In this document: positions 10,515-17,977 of the stretch, piece after piece
Numbering within the stretch: the first letter of the stretch is position 1
How the letters are laid out: the number at the start of each line of letters is the position of its first letter
From: Methylomonas methanica MC09
GTDB taxonomy: Bacteria > Pseudomonadota > Gammaproteobacteria > Methylococcales > Methylomonadaceae
Direction: 5' to 3'
Length of the DNA: 64,000 bases
Assembly (NCBI RefSeq): GCF_000214665.1
Contig: NC_015572.1
Coordinates: 2,790,001 to 2,854,000, forward strand
Made by a program: the position numbers and the translations under genes
Notes under the pieces: model-generated
Told to the model about the DNA's origin: nothing
What the model saw: only the letters and a program-made list of their open reading frames with translations
Databases searched by the model: none

Positions 10515-12302
10515 ATGCTAGAAGATTTAGTAAAAAAAGCAACAGGCGGATTAGATGGAGTTGCTAAAGAATTAGTGAAAACCGCTAGTGCAAAGATTCA
10601 GCATAAACTTCAAGAAACGTTTGCACTTCAAAAGTTAGAAATTTTAAAAAAAAATATTGATCAAATCGGAAAGGTTAAAACTTTTCTTAATCCTGAGTCG
10701 ATTGTTAATTTAAACGACATATATTACGAGAACGCAATAAATTTTTCTGATTACCCAGAAAAACCAATAAGTTTTTTTCCGGAAAGACAGGTACTTATCG
10801 AAGGTGGGCCAGGACAAGGCAAGTCGTTATTATTGAGACACATCTGTATAAAAGAGGCAAAAACAAGTCGTCATATACCGATATTTATAGAACTAAGGTA
10901 TCTAAAGTATAAGAAGTCTTTAAAAGACGAAATCATGGAGGCAGTTAGCGATTTCGGAATTCACTTAGACAACGATGTTTTTAACTATCTTGCAAAATCG
11001 AAAAAAATTATGCTTATCTTGGATGGATTTGATGAAATTCCAAGTGATTATAGGAATAAAGCTGCAAGAGATCTCGAAAATATAGCGCGAGCTTACCCTG
11101 ATCTAAAAATGATCGTTTCGTCTAGGCCTGACTCAGGCATGGGGGTATCGTTTTATTTTACTAAATACAAGATAAAGCATCTTTCAGTAAAACGGCAAAT
11201 TTCTTTTATAAAACATATTTACAAAAGGAACGGATTAGCGAAAAACATAATAAAAATATTAAAGGAAAGCGATTTTTTATCTGAAGTAACAAATACACCT
11301 TTATTATTAACTTTGTACGCAATTACGTATAATGCTAGGCAATTTAACCCCGACAGCTTATCCGAGTTTTACAGCATTATATTTCCCACAATGCTCTATA
11401 GACACGACAGGTTAAAACTAGGATTTGAGCGAGAAAGAAAGTCAAAGCTGACTGACTCGCAAATGCAAAGGGTATTTGAAGCTCTAAGCTTCATTTCACT
11501 GAACGATAACCATACTAGTTTTACCACTGCATTATTCCGAAAATACCTCGCAAAATCTGCTTCAGTTAGCAGAGTAGATGAAAATATTGAAGACAAATTA
11601 ATCGAAGATTTCACCATAATAACAGCGCTTATCGTGCCTGACGGTTTTGAGAATTTTTCTTATGCTCATAAGAGCATACAGGAATATTTTTCGTCTACTT
11701 TCATAGCTAAGCAAAGTGAAGAAAAGAAGATCGAGTTTTATAAATCTCTTATTCAAGATTTGAATAAATTCAGAAAATGGCAAAACACCTTGTCATTTCT
11801 AGAAACCATTGATGAAATAAGTTATATCAAAAACTTTTCTGTTCCTATAAAGAAAAAAGCACTTTGCATGAATCAGGACAATGTAATAAAAATGGATTAT
11901 TCATCAGTAGTTGAACTACTAGGCAAAGAATCCATGATAGAAACGAATGATGATGGTGACATTAAAAACACTTATTGGGAAGACACTTTATATTCTGCAA
12001 TACATAAACAATATTCCACGTTTTTAAGAGATCAAGTTATACTTTTTTTAAAATCAAAGAATACAGAAATCGGCGAATTTATTAGCTATTCTGATATTAA
12101 AGATTATATTAAGTATCAGAAGAATAACGGTTTTTATATAATAAAAATTGATACATTCATTAAAAAATGCAAGTTACAAAAGGCTATTACTGATATTCTT
12201 TCTTCAAAACTTGAAACTTGTGAATTCAAGCAAGAAGTTATTCGCTTCGAGAAAAACGCAATTCAGGCTGACAACCTGATTGATCAAATTTTTGGCTTAT
12301 AA
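10515..12302 (+). CDS. NACHT-domain NTPase, probable STAND-type antiphage defence protein
   Basis: A 595-residue single-gene STAND ATPase. A roughly 80-residue helical N-terminus precedes a NACHT core: Walker A GGPGQGKS at about 97-104, Walker B LILDGFDE at about 167-174 with the double-acidic end typical of NACHT, and SSRPDSG at about 202-208 as sensor. The helical part ends near FSYAHKSIQEYFSS, the usual NACHT end motif; the C-terminal 180 residues resemble no repeat array. This short architecture matches bacterial bNACHT antiphage proteins. The gene is strikingly AT-rich against its GC-rich neighbours and lacks a clear ribosome site (ATG 10515; TTG 10509 possible). No effector domain is recognisable at either end. 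Confidence 0.85.
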   Translation: MLEDLVKKATGGLDGVAKELVKTASAKIQHKLQETFALQKLEILKKNIDQIGKVKTFLNPESIVNLNDIYYENAINFSDYPEKPISFFPERQVLIEGGPGQGKSLLLRHICIKEAKTSRHIPIFIELRYLKYKKSLKDEIMEAVSDFGIHLDNDVFNYLAKSKKIMLILDGFDEIPSDYRNKAARDLENIARAYPDLKMIVSSRPDSGMGVSFYFTKYKIKHLSVKRQISFIKHIYKRNGLAKNIIKILKESDFLSEVTNTPLLLTLYAITYNARQFNPDSLSEFYSIIFPTMLYRHDRLKLGFERERKSKLTDSQMQRVFEALSFISLNDNHTSFTTALFRKYLAKSASVSRVDENIEDKLIEDFTIITALIVPDGFENFSYAHKSIQEYFSSTFIAKQSEEKKIEFYKSLIQDLNKFRKWQNTLSFLETIDEISYIKNFSVPIKKKALCMNQDNVIKMDYSSVVELLGKESMIETNDDGDIKNTYWEDTLYSAIHKQYSTFLRDQVILFLKSKNTEIGEFISYSDIKDYIKYQKNNGFYIIKIDTFIKKCKLQKAITDILSSKLETCEFKQEVIRFEKNAIQADNLIDQIFGL

Positions 12303-12341
12303 ATTTAATTACCAAGGGTTGCCCGTGTATAGTAAGCCTGC

Positions 12342-12371
12342 GTAGATCCGATTAGAGTAATCGAACGCATG
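12342..12371 (+). repeat. Left REP hairpin of the RAYT gene
   Basis: GTAG (12342-12345) followed by ATCCGATTA, GAG and TAATCGA, ending in CGCATG. It lies 41 nt before the RAYT start and is an inverted relative of the hairpin at 12946-12979. Confidence 0.75.
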
Positions 12372-12412
12372 TTTAAAACCTAACCAAAATCGATATTAAA
12401 AACTAATTAACC

Positions 12413-12940
12413 ATGCCCAATTACCGACGCGCATTTATTCCAGGCGGGACATGGTTTTTTACGGTGAATTTGCTGGAACGCAAAAACAACGATTTATTGG
12501 TTCGTGAAATCGCATTGTTAAGGGAAACCGTGCGTGCGGTGCGAAATCGGTATCCGTTTCAAATCGACGCTTGGGTGGTGTTGCCGGAACACATGCATGC
12601 GGTTTGGACGTTGCCGCCGGGCGACGCGGATTTCAGCAAGCGTTGGCGATTGATCAAAAGCGGGTTTTCGCGGGCGTTACCGAAAACCGAGTATCGGACG
12701 AATGTTCGGAAGATGGCTGGCGAACGGGGATTCTGGCAACGGCATTTTTGGGAGCATTTGATTCGGGATGAAGCGGATTTCAAGCGCCATGTGGATTACG
12801 TGCATGTAAATCCGGCTAAACATGGTTTGGTTTCGCGCGTCAAAGACTGGCCGTATTCCAGTTTTCATAGGTATGTTGAAGGAAGCGTTTATCCGGAGAA
12901 TTGGGGGCGGCGATTTGGAGATTTCTATTGCCGGGGATGA
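12413..12940 (+). CDS. REP-associated tyrosine transposase (RAYT, IS200/IS605-like Y1 family)
   Basis: A 175-residue Y1 transposase of the TnpA_REP type, thought to process and spread REP elements. It starts MPNYRRAFIPGGTWFFTVNLLER, the standard RAYT opening. The metal-binding HMH is at residues 60-62 (LPEHMHAVWTLP), the catalytic Tyr is Tyr129 in DYVHVNPAKHGLV, and WPYSSFHRYV follows, as in all RAYTs. The gene is full length and framed by inverted REP hairpins carrying GTAG (12342-12371 and 12946-12979). Its composition is more GC-rich than the adjacent NACHT gene, so the two may have different origins. Confidence 0.93.
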   Translation: MPNYRRAFIPGGTWFFTVNLLERKNNDLLVREIALLRETVRAVRNRYPFQIDAWVVLPEHMHAVWTLPPGDADFSKRWRLIKSGFSRALPKTEYRTNVRKMAGERGFWQRHFWEHLIRDEADFKRHVDYVHVNPAKHGLVSRVKDWPYSSFHRYVEGSVYPENWGRRFGDFYCRG

Positions 12941-12945
12941 TTAAC

Positions 12946-12979
12946 ATGCGTCCGATTACGCTACGCTAATCGGACCTAC
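12946..12979 (-). repeat. Right REP hairpin of the RAYT gene
   Basis: Read on the minus strand: GTAGG, TCCGATTA, an 8-nt loop, TAATCGGA and CGCATG. It shares the stem and CGCATG end with the left hairpin and points the opposite way, so the RAYT gene is bracketed by inverted REPs. It starts 5 nt after the RAYT stop. Confidence 0.8.
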
Positions 12980-12997
12980 CGGCTGAAACACCGGGGT

Positions 12998-13034
12998 TTT
13001 CCGCGTGGGCACGAAAAGCGTGTGCCCACCCTAC
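12998..13034 (-). repeat. REP element, GTAGGGTGGGCAC family
   Basis: On the minus strand: GTAGGGTGGGCAC, loop, GTGCCCACGCGGAAAA. This is the same unit as at 7897-7930, in opposite orientation, directly beside the RAYT hairpin of the other sequence family. Confidence 0.75.
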
Positions 13035-13240
13035 GTTTTTTGGATTTTCCCTTGAGTTTGGGGAGGGTTTTGCTCCCGTTATTCCGCCCCGAGCATCGCA
13101 GCTTTTGGCGAAACAGGCCCGAAAGGGGAGCGGCAAAAGCGACAAATTTGCCGGGAGCAAATTTGAACAGCCGATAGGCTGGCCCGCAGGGCGAAAACCA
13201 CGGATGGTTTTCGTAAAAGCGCAGGAAATTGGCGGAATCC

Positions 13241-13343
13241 GGGTGTCATTTCTTTTGGATACTTTTCTTTGGACAAGCAAAGAAAAGTATCGCGGTCGTC
13301 GGTCCGCGAACCGACATTTAAAAACCCGTCGCGACAGCGACAC
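13241..13343 (-). repeat. Right inverted copy of the island-flanking hairpin element
   Basis: On the minus strand it reads GTGTCGC, TCGCGACGGGTT, GTCGG, then a perfect 14-bp stem GATACTTTTCTTTG / CAAAGAAAAGTATC with loop CTTGTC, and ends CCAAAAG...GACACCC. Block order and spacing equal the left copy, with compensating changes in the stem. Looser similarity extends out to about 13070. It ends 18 nt before the ureE start. Confidence 0.75.
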
Positions 13344-13361
13344 AAACAACAGCAAAACAAA

Positions 13362-13799
13362 ATGCTAAAACTCACCGAAACCACAAATACCAAAGAAACC
13401 CCGGACGACACCCTAACCCTCCCCTACGATGCCCGGCAAAAATCCCGCCAACCCGCCACCACCCAAGGCGGTATCCAGGTCGGTGTGTTTTTACCGAGGG
13501 GTCATACTTTAAGGCACGGCGCGGTGTTGACCAACAGCCAGGGTTTCAAAGTCAGAGTCGAAGCGGCGCCGGAAGCCTTGTCTACCGTCAAATGCGATGA
13601 ACCGTTATTGTTTGCCCGCGCCTGCTACCACTTGGGCAATCGGCACGTGGCTTTGCAAATACTGCCCGGCGAGCTGCGGTTTTTGACCGACCACGTGCTG
13701 GATCAAATGCTGATTGGCTTGGGGCTGACCGTGGAACATCAAACCCTGCCGTTCCAACCGGAGGCCGGCGCCTACCATAGCCATAGTCATGGCCACTGA
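13362..13799 (+). CDS. ureE: Urease accessory protein UreE (nickel metallochaperone)
   Basis: Dimeric nickel carrier that hands the metal to the UreDFG-urease complex. It has 145 residues. The N-terminal peptide-binding part contains [20 protein letters not shown], the C-terminal metal-binding domain contains [14 protein letters not shown] and ends in the His-rich tail HSHSHGH. No ribosome site is visible before the ATG; the flanking hairpin element stops 18 nt upstream, so the island junction seems to have replaced the native leader. It overlaps ureF by 11 nt. Confidence 0.95.
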   Translation: MLKLTETTNTKETPDDTLTLPYDARQKSRQPATTQGGIQVGVFLPRGHTLRHGAVLTNSQGFKVRVEAAPEALSTVKCDEPLLFARACYHLGNRHVALQILPGELRFLTDHVLDQMLIGLGLTVEHQTLPFQPEAGAYHSHSHGH

Positions 13800-14463
13800 T
13801 CTGTCGTTGCTGCGGCTGCTGCAACTGGTCAGTCCGGGCCTGCCTATCGGCATGTACAGCTATTCGCAAGGGCTGGAACGGGCGGTGGAAGACGGTTGGG
13901 TTACCGATGCACACCACACCGCCGACTGGTTACGCGGTATTTTGACTAATGCGCTGAGCCGCACCGATGCGCCTCTATTGGCCCGGCTTTATGACGCCTG
14001 GAACGAAAACGATAACGCCGCTGTAACCCATTGGAGCCAAACGCTGGCCGCCTGCCGGGAAACCGCTGAATTGCGCGCCGAAGACCGGCAAACCGGCCAA
14101 GCTTTGGCCCGCTTACTGCTTAAACTGGATATAGTGGAAGCCGAAGCTTGGCAACGCCACCCCGACGCCACGCTGGCGACCTTGTTCAGTTTGGCAGCGG
14201 CGCGTTGGCAGGTAGACAAAGCCGATGCGATGGCCGGTTACCTATGGGGTTGGCTGGAAAATCAGGTATTGTGCACGGTTAAACTGGTGCCGCTGGGCCA
14301 AGTCGCCGGGCAAAGATTGTTAAAAGATCTGGCCGGCGAACTGCCCAACTTGGTGCAGTATGCCTTAAACTTGGCCGATGACGATATCGGCGGCAGTTGT
14401 TTCGGCTTGGCCTTGGCCAGCAGTCGGCACGAAATGCAGTATTCGCGTTTGTTCCGTTCGTGA
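13789..14463 (+). CDS. ureF: Urease accessory protein UreF
   Basis: All-helical GTPase-regulating partner of UreG in nickel insertion, 224 residues. It shows the family N-terminus [32 protein letters not shown], a central [14 protein letters not shown], and a C-terminal [14 protein letters not shown]. The ATG lies inside the end of ureE, indicating coupled translation. Confidence 0.95.
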   Translation: MATDLSLLRLLQLVSPGLPIGMYSYSQGLERAVEDGWVTDAHHTADWLRGILTNALSRTDAPLLARLYDAWNENDNAAVTHWSQTLAACRETAELRAEDRQTGQALARLLLKLDIVEAEAWQRHPDATLATLFSLAAARWQVDKADAMAGYLWGWLENQVLCTVKLVPLGQVAGQRLLKDLAGELPNLVQYALNLADDDIGGSCFGLALASSRHEMQYSRLFRS

Positions 14464-14487
14464 ACCATGGACATAAGAAGACAATAT

Positions 14488-14516
14488 CAGGGAACGCTGC
14501 GCGTACCCTGGCCTAC
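14488..14516 (-). repeat. Possible REP element in the ureF-ureG gap
   Basis: On the minus strand: GTAGG, CCAGGG, a TACGCGCAGCG loop and CCCTG. It has the GTAG flank of the other REPs but a different stem. A partly similar CAGGGTACGC string precedes the REP pair at 6975. Confidence 0.4.
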
Positions 14517-14610
14517 TTAACATAAGCTAATCTCGATTCGCCACAAGCGGTATCGAAGTTTAATCAACCTTCCCCCCGGATTGGCAGCCGGGCTATTTTG
14601 GAAAAGCACC

Positions 14611-15225
14611 ATGAACCCCAAACAAGTATTACGCGTAGGCATAGGCGGCCCGGTCGGGTCCGGTAAAACGGCGCTGGTGGACGCCTTGTGCAAGAAAATG
14701 CGCGACCAGTTTCAGATCGGCGTGGTTACCAACGACATCTATACCCGCGAAGACCAGCAGTTTCTGATCCGCAGCCAGGCGCTGCCGGAAGAACGGATCT
14801 TGGGTGTGGAAACCGGCGGCTGCCCGCATACCGCGATACGGGAAGACGCTTCGATGAATCTGGCGGCGGTGGACGAATTGTGCGAGCGCTGGCCGACTTT
14901 GGATTTCGTGTTGGTGGAAAGCGGCGGCGACAATCTCAGCGCCACCTTCAGTCCGGAATTGGCCGATTTGACCATTTATGTGATTGATGTGTCGGCCGGC
15001 GACAAAATTCCCCGCAAGGGCGGCCCCGGTATTACCCGTTCGGATTTATTAGTGATCAATAAAATCGATCTGGCGCCGCACGTCGGCGCTTCGCTGGACG
15101 TGATGAACCGGGATGCCAAAAAAATGCGCGGCGCCCGGCCTTTTGTCTTTAGTAATATCAAAACCGGCCAGGGCGTCAATGAAATCGCCAGTTTTATCGT
15201 CAACCAGGGTATGCTGGAAACTTGA
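14611..15225 (+). CDS. ureG: Urease accessory protein UreG (GTPase)
   Basis: SIMIBI-class GTPase that powers nickel insertion into urease; 204 residues. P-loop GPVGSGKT is at 13-20, then [14 protein letters not shown], the nickel-binding CPH in [21 protein letters not shown] and the NKID guanine-specificity motif. The frame is open upstream to a TTG at 14581, but family length and the [15 protein letters not shown] alignment place the start at ATG 14611. It is separated from ureF by about 150 nt with a REP-like hairpin. Confidence 0.96.
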   Translation: MNPKQVLRVGIGGPVGSGKTALVDALCKKMRDQFQIGVVTNDIYTREDQQFLIRSQALPEERILGVETGGCPHTAIREDASMNLAAVDELCERWPTLDFVLVESGGDNLSATFSPELADLTIYVIDVSAGDKIPRKGGPGITRSDLLVINKIDLAPHVGASLDVMNRDAKKMRGARPFVFSNIKTGQGVNEIASFIVNQGMLET

Positions 15226-15258
15226 ATCATTTGCCTACATAAATAGCCGCCCACCAAG

Positions 15259-15292
15259 CGTGCCGCCCCAGAATGCAATCCGTAGCGGCACG
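15259..15292. terminator. Stem-loop downstream of ureG
   Basis: CGTGCCGC and GCGGCACG form an 8-bp perfect stem with an 18-nt loop, 33 nt after the ureG stop. No T-run follows. It may end the urease transcript before sdaA or be another degraded palindromic repeat (a GTAG abuts the right arm). Confidence 0.4.
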
Positions 15293-15369
15293 ATCATTGC
15301 TGTAAATCCTTTTGAAACTTGGGGTTCTATTTTTGATCCGTACTTTTTTGCACTCTTCAGGTGGCGGCA

Positions 15370-16749
15370 ATGGCTATCAGCGTTTTCGATATTTTTAAAA
15401 TCGGCATAGGCCCTTCCAGTTCGCATACCGTCGGTCCAATGCGAGCCGCCATGACCTTTGCCAACAAATTGGAGCAGCAAGGCCTGATCAAGCAGACCAA
15501 TCGCTTGACTATTCAGCTATTCGGCTCGCTGGGCGCGACCGGCAAGGGCCATGGCTCGGATAAAGCCGTATTACTGGGGCTGGAAGGCGAAGCGCCCGAT
15601 GTGATCGATCCCGCCATTATCCCGCAACGGTTGGCCGCTATCCGTGAAACCGGCAGCGTGCGGCTATTGCAACGCTATCCGGTGGCGTTTAACGAAAAAA
15701 CCGATTTGCTGTTCCAGCGCAAATCCTTGCCCTACCACGCCAACGGCATGCGCTTTACCGTTTTTGATGCAAGCGGCGCCGAGTTGGTGCAAGCCGAGTA
15801 TTATTCGGTGGGCGGCGGTTTCGTGGTAACCAGCACCGACGCAGCCGCCGACCGCTTGACGCACGACGATACCCGCTTGCCCTACCCGTTTAGAACCGGC
15901 GCGGCCCTTTTGAAATTGTGCGATACGCACCATAAACCCATCAGTGCTTTGATGATGGGCAATGAAAAGGCTTGGCAGAGCGAAACCCGGATTCGGCAAA
16001 ACCTGCTGCATATCTGGCAAGTCATGCAGGCCTGCGTCGAACGAGGTATGCATGAAGAAGGCATTATGCCGGGCGGCATGAAGGTCAAGCGGCGGGCCGC
16101 TAATCTGTACCGGCAGTTGAGCGGCGAAATACCCCGGATCACCCCCGGCTTACCGGTCGGCACGCTGGACTGGGTGAACTTATTCGCGCTGGCGGTCAGC
16201 GAGGAAAACGCTTCCGGCGGCCGGGTGGTGACGGCACCGACCAACGGCGCAGCCGGCATCATTCCGGCGGTGTTGCATTATTACTGGCGGTTTTGCGAAG
16301 GCGCCAACGAAGACGGGGTGATTCGGTTTTTATTGACGGCGGCGGCCATCGCGATTTTGTACAAAGAAAACGCCTCGTTGTCGGGAGCCGAAGTCGGCTG
16401 CCAGGGCGAAGTCGGCGTGGCCTGTTCGATGGCGGCCGGGGCATTGGCGGAAGTATTGGGCGGTACGCCGGAACAAGTGGAAAACGCGGCGGAAATCGGC
16501 ATGGAACACAATCTGGGCCTGACCTGCGACCCGGTGGGCGGATTGGTGCAGGTCCCCTGCATAGAACGCAACGCCATGGGTTCGGTCAAGGCCATCAATG
16601 CAGCCCGCATCGCACTGCGCGGCGACGGCACGCATTTCGTCTCACTGGACAAGGTCATTAAAACCATGCGCGAAACCGGTGCCGACATGAAAACCAAATA
16701 CAAGGAAACCTCGCGCGGCGGCCTGGCGGTGAACCTGATCGAATGTTAA
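15370..16749 (+). CDS. sdaA: L-serine ammonia-lyase (L-serine dehydratase), single-chain Fe-S type
   Basis: Deaminates L-serine to pyruvate and ammonia using a [4Fe-4S] cluster. It has 459 residues, a fusion of beta and alpha domains as in E. coli SdaA. The N-terminus [24 protein letters not shown] is diagnostic. Cluster cysteines are visible in the C-terminal half ([10 protein letters not shown] and [12 protein letters not shown]), with [21 protein letters not shown] between. AGGTGG at 15359-15364 sets the start at ATG 15370; a GTG at 15361 would overlap the ribosome site. It lies next to the urease genes, so both release ammonia, but joint regulation is not shown. Confidence 0.95.
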   Translation: MAISVFDIFKIGIGPSSSHTVGPMRAAMTFANKLEQQGLIKQTNRLTIQLFGSLGATGKGHGSDKAVLLGLEGEAPDVIDPAIIPQRLAAIRETGSVRLLQRYPVAFNEKTDLLFQRKSLPYHANGMRFTVFDASGAELVQAEYYSVGGGFVVTSTDAAADRLTHDDTRLPYPFRTGAALLKLCDTHHKPISALMMGNEKAWQSETRIRQNLLHIWQVMQACVERGMHEEGIMPGGMKVKRRAANLYRQLSGEIPRITPGLPVGTLDWVNLFALAVSEENASGGRVVTAPTNGAAGIIPAVLHYYWRFCEGANEDGVIRFLLTAAAIAILYKENASLSGAEVGCQGEVGVACSMAAGALAEVLGGTPEQVENAAEIGMEHNLGLTCDPVGGLVQVPCIERNAMGSVKAINAARIALRGDGTHFVSLDKVIKTMRETGADMKTKYKETSRGGLAVNLIEC

Positions 16750-16752
16750 ACC

Positions 16753-17880
16753 TCAGGCGTGCTGCAGCTGTAGTTTTTCCGAGATAACGCCGCCACTTTC
16801 CACCCGGTTGCGGCCGTTGTTTTTGGCTTTGTATAAGGCCCCGTCCGCTGTATGGATTAATTGACTGGCGGTTTCGTTCGCACTGATTACTTTGCTCAAC
16901 TTGGCATCGAAAGTCGCCACGCCGATGGAGATGGTGACCGGGATGGTCTGACCGCAGAATTCGATGCTCAACGACGCGATACTGCTACGAATCCGCTCGG
17001 CGATTTCCCCGGAGATACCTTCGCCGCTGCCCGACAGCAGTGCCACGAATTCCTCGCCGCCAAAGCGCGATAACACGTCGTTGCTGCGCAGTTGTTTTTT
17101 AATCGCCGCCGCCACCAACGCCAACACGTGGTCGCCGGCCTGATGGCCGAAATTGTCGTTGATGCGTTTGAAATAATCGATGTCCAGAAACAGGCACGAC
17201 AGCGGCTGCCGGTTGCGCATGCTGCGGTCTATCTCTTCATCGATACGTTGTTCCAGAAAACGCCGGTTATTGACGCCGGTTAACGGATCGATCAGGCTGG
17301 TGCGGCGCATGGTTTCGAAATTTAAGGTATTTTCCAGACATATACTCAACACCGAAGCCAAGTGCTCGATAAAGTCGGTGGCCATGGTACGGATGAAACG
17401 ATCCTGACGAAAACTGCCGAGATTCAAGGAACCCAGATATTTACCGCGCCGTACCAGAGGCGCCAGGATTACAGACGACGGTCTTTCAGTCTCGCCGGGG
17501 AAAAATTGCTCGTAGTTTTCGGCGTGATATATGCCCAACAACGGCCGGTGGGTGTAGTCGAAAAACTTTTTAAACAAGCCGTCGTCGTTGACCAGCAAAA
17601 AGCCTTTACGGGATTGATAGGGATAATGGTCGCTGGCCAGATAGGCGGCTATTTCCTGGGTGGGGTCGAACAAAAACAGGCTGACGATTTCCAGATCGAA
17701 CAGGGACTTACTTTCATCCAATATGTAATCGATCATCTCGGTCAACGAACTGAGCCCAAGCAGACGCATTTCGAAGGCCTGCAGGCGCTTTAGGGTCAGG
17801 CTGTTATGTTGTACACGATTCAGCATGCCATCTAAATGGCTTTGCAGGACCCGCAAGTCAGCTGTGATATCTTCGTCCAA
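16753..17880 (-). CDS. Diguanylate cyclase with N-terminal GAF/DUF484-like sensor
   Basis: Makes the second messenger c-di-GMP. A short helical N-terminus and a GAF-like domain (about 30-185; SLTEMIDYILDESKSLFDLEIVSLFLFD) come before a GGDEF domain: DPLTGVNNRRFLEQR at about 199, active-site GGEEF at 274-278 and a complete inhibitory I-site RSND at 265-268, five residues upstream, so product inhibition is expected. It is soluble with no transmembrane helix. The frame opens at a TTG (17880) with a poor ribosome site; ATG 17826 is the alternative start. It is convergent with sdaA, with only 3 nt between. Confidence 0.9.
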   Translation of the reverse strand: MDEDITADLRVLQSHLDGMLNRVQHNSLTLKRLQAFEMRLLGLSSLTEMIDYILDESKSLFDLEIVSLFLFDPTQEIAAYLASDHYPYQSRKGFLLVNDDGLFKKFFDYTHRPLLGIYHAENYEQFFPGETERPSSVILAPLVRRGKYLGSLNLGSFRQDRFIRTMATDFIEHLASVLSICLENTLNFETMRRTSLIDPLTGVNNRRFLEQRIDEEIDRSMRNRQPLSCLFLDIDYFKRINDNFGHQAGDHVLALVAAAIKKQLRSNDVLSRFGGEEFVALLSGSGEGISGEIAERIRSSIASLSIEFCGQTIPVTISIGVATFDAKLSKVISANETASQLIHTADGALYKAKNNGRNRVESGGVISEKLQLQHA

Positions 17881-17944
17881 AGTTCAGTCTCGACAGAAAT
17901 TACTGTTGTAATAAGGTTAGCAGTAATCTGAAAATATGCCCGGC

Positions 17945-17961
17945 CCCGGCTTTGCGCCGGG
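17945..17961 (-). terminator. Stem-loop downstream of acnB
   Basis: CCCGGC-TTTGC-GCCGGG forms a GC-rich 6-bp stem 17 nt after the acnB stop. No U-tract follows on the minus strand, so termination efficiency is uncertain. Confidence 0.35.
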
Positions 17962-17977
17962 ACCAAACGTTGAACGG

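Larger units (their letters stand above)
10039..13343. mobile_element. Accessory island splitting the urease operon between ureC and ureE
   Basis: Two copies of a hairpin-bearing element bound this segment in inverted orientation (10039-10143 plus, 13241-13343 minus). Inside are an AT-rich NACHT gene, a RAYT transposase gene and three REP hairpins. Outside, urease genes continue in the same direction on both sides, so the island looks inserted into a formerly continuous ureABC-EFG operon. No transposase other than the RAYT and no integrase is present, so the mechanism of insertion is unclear. Confidence 0.65.
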
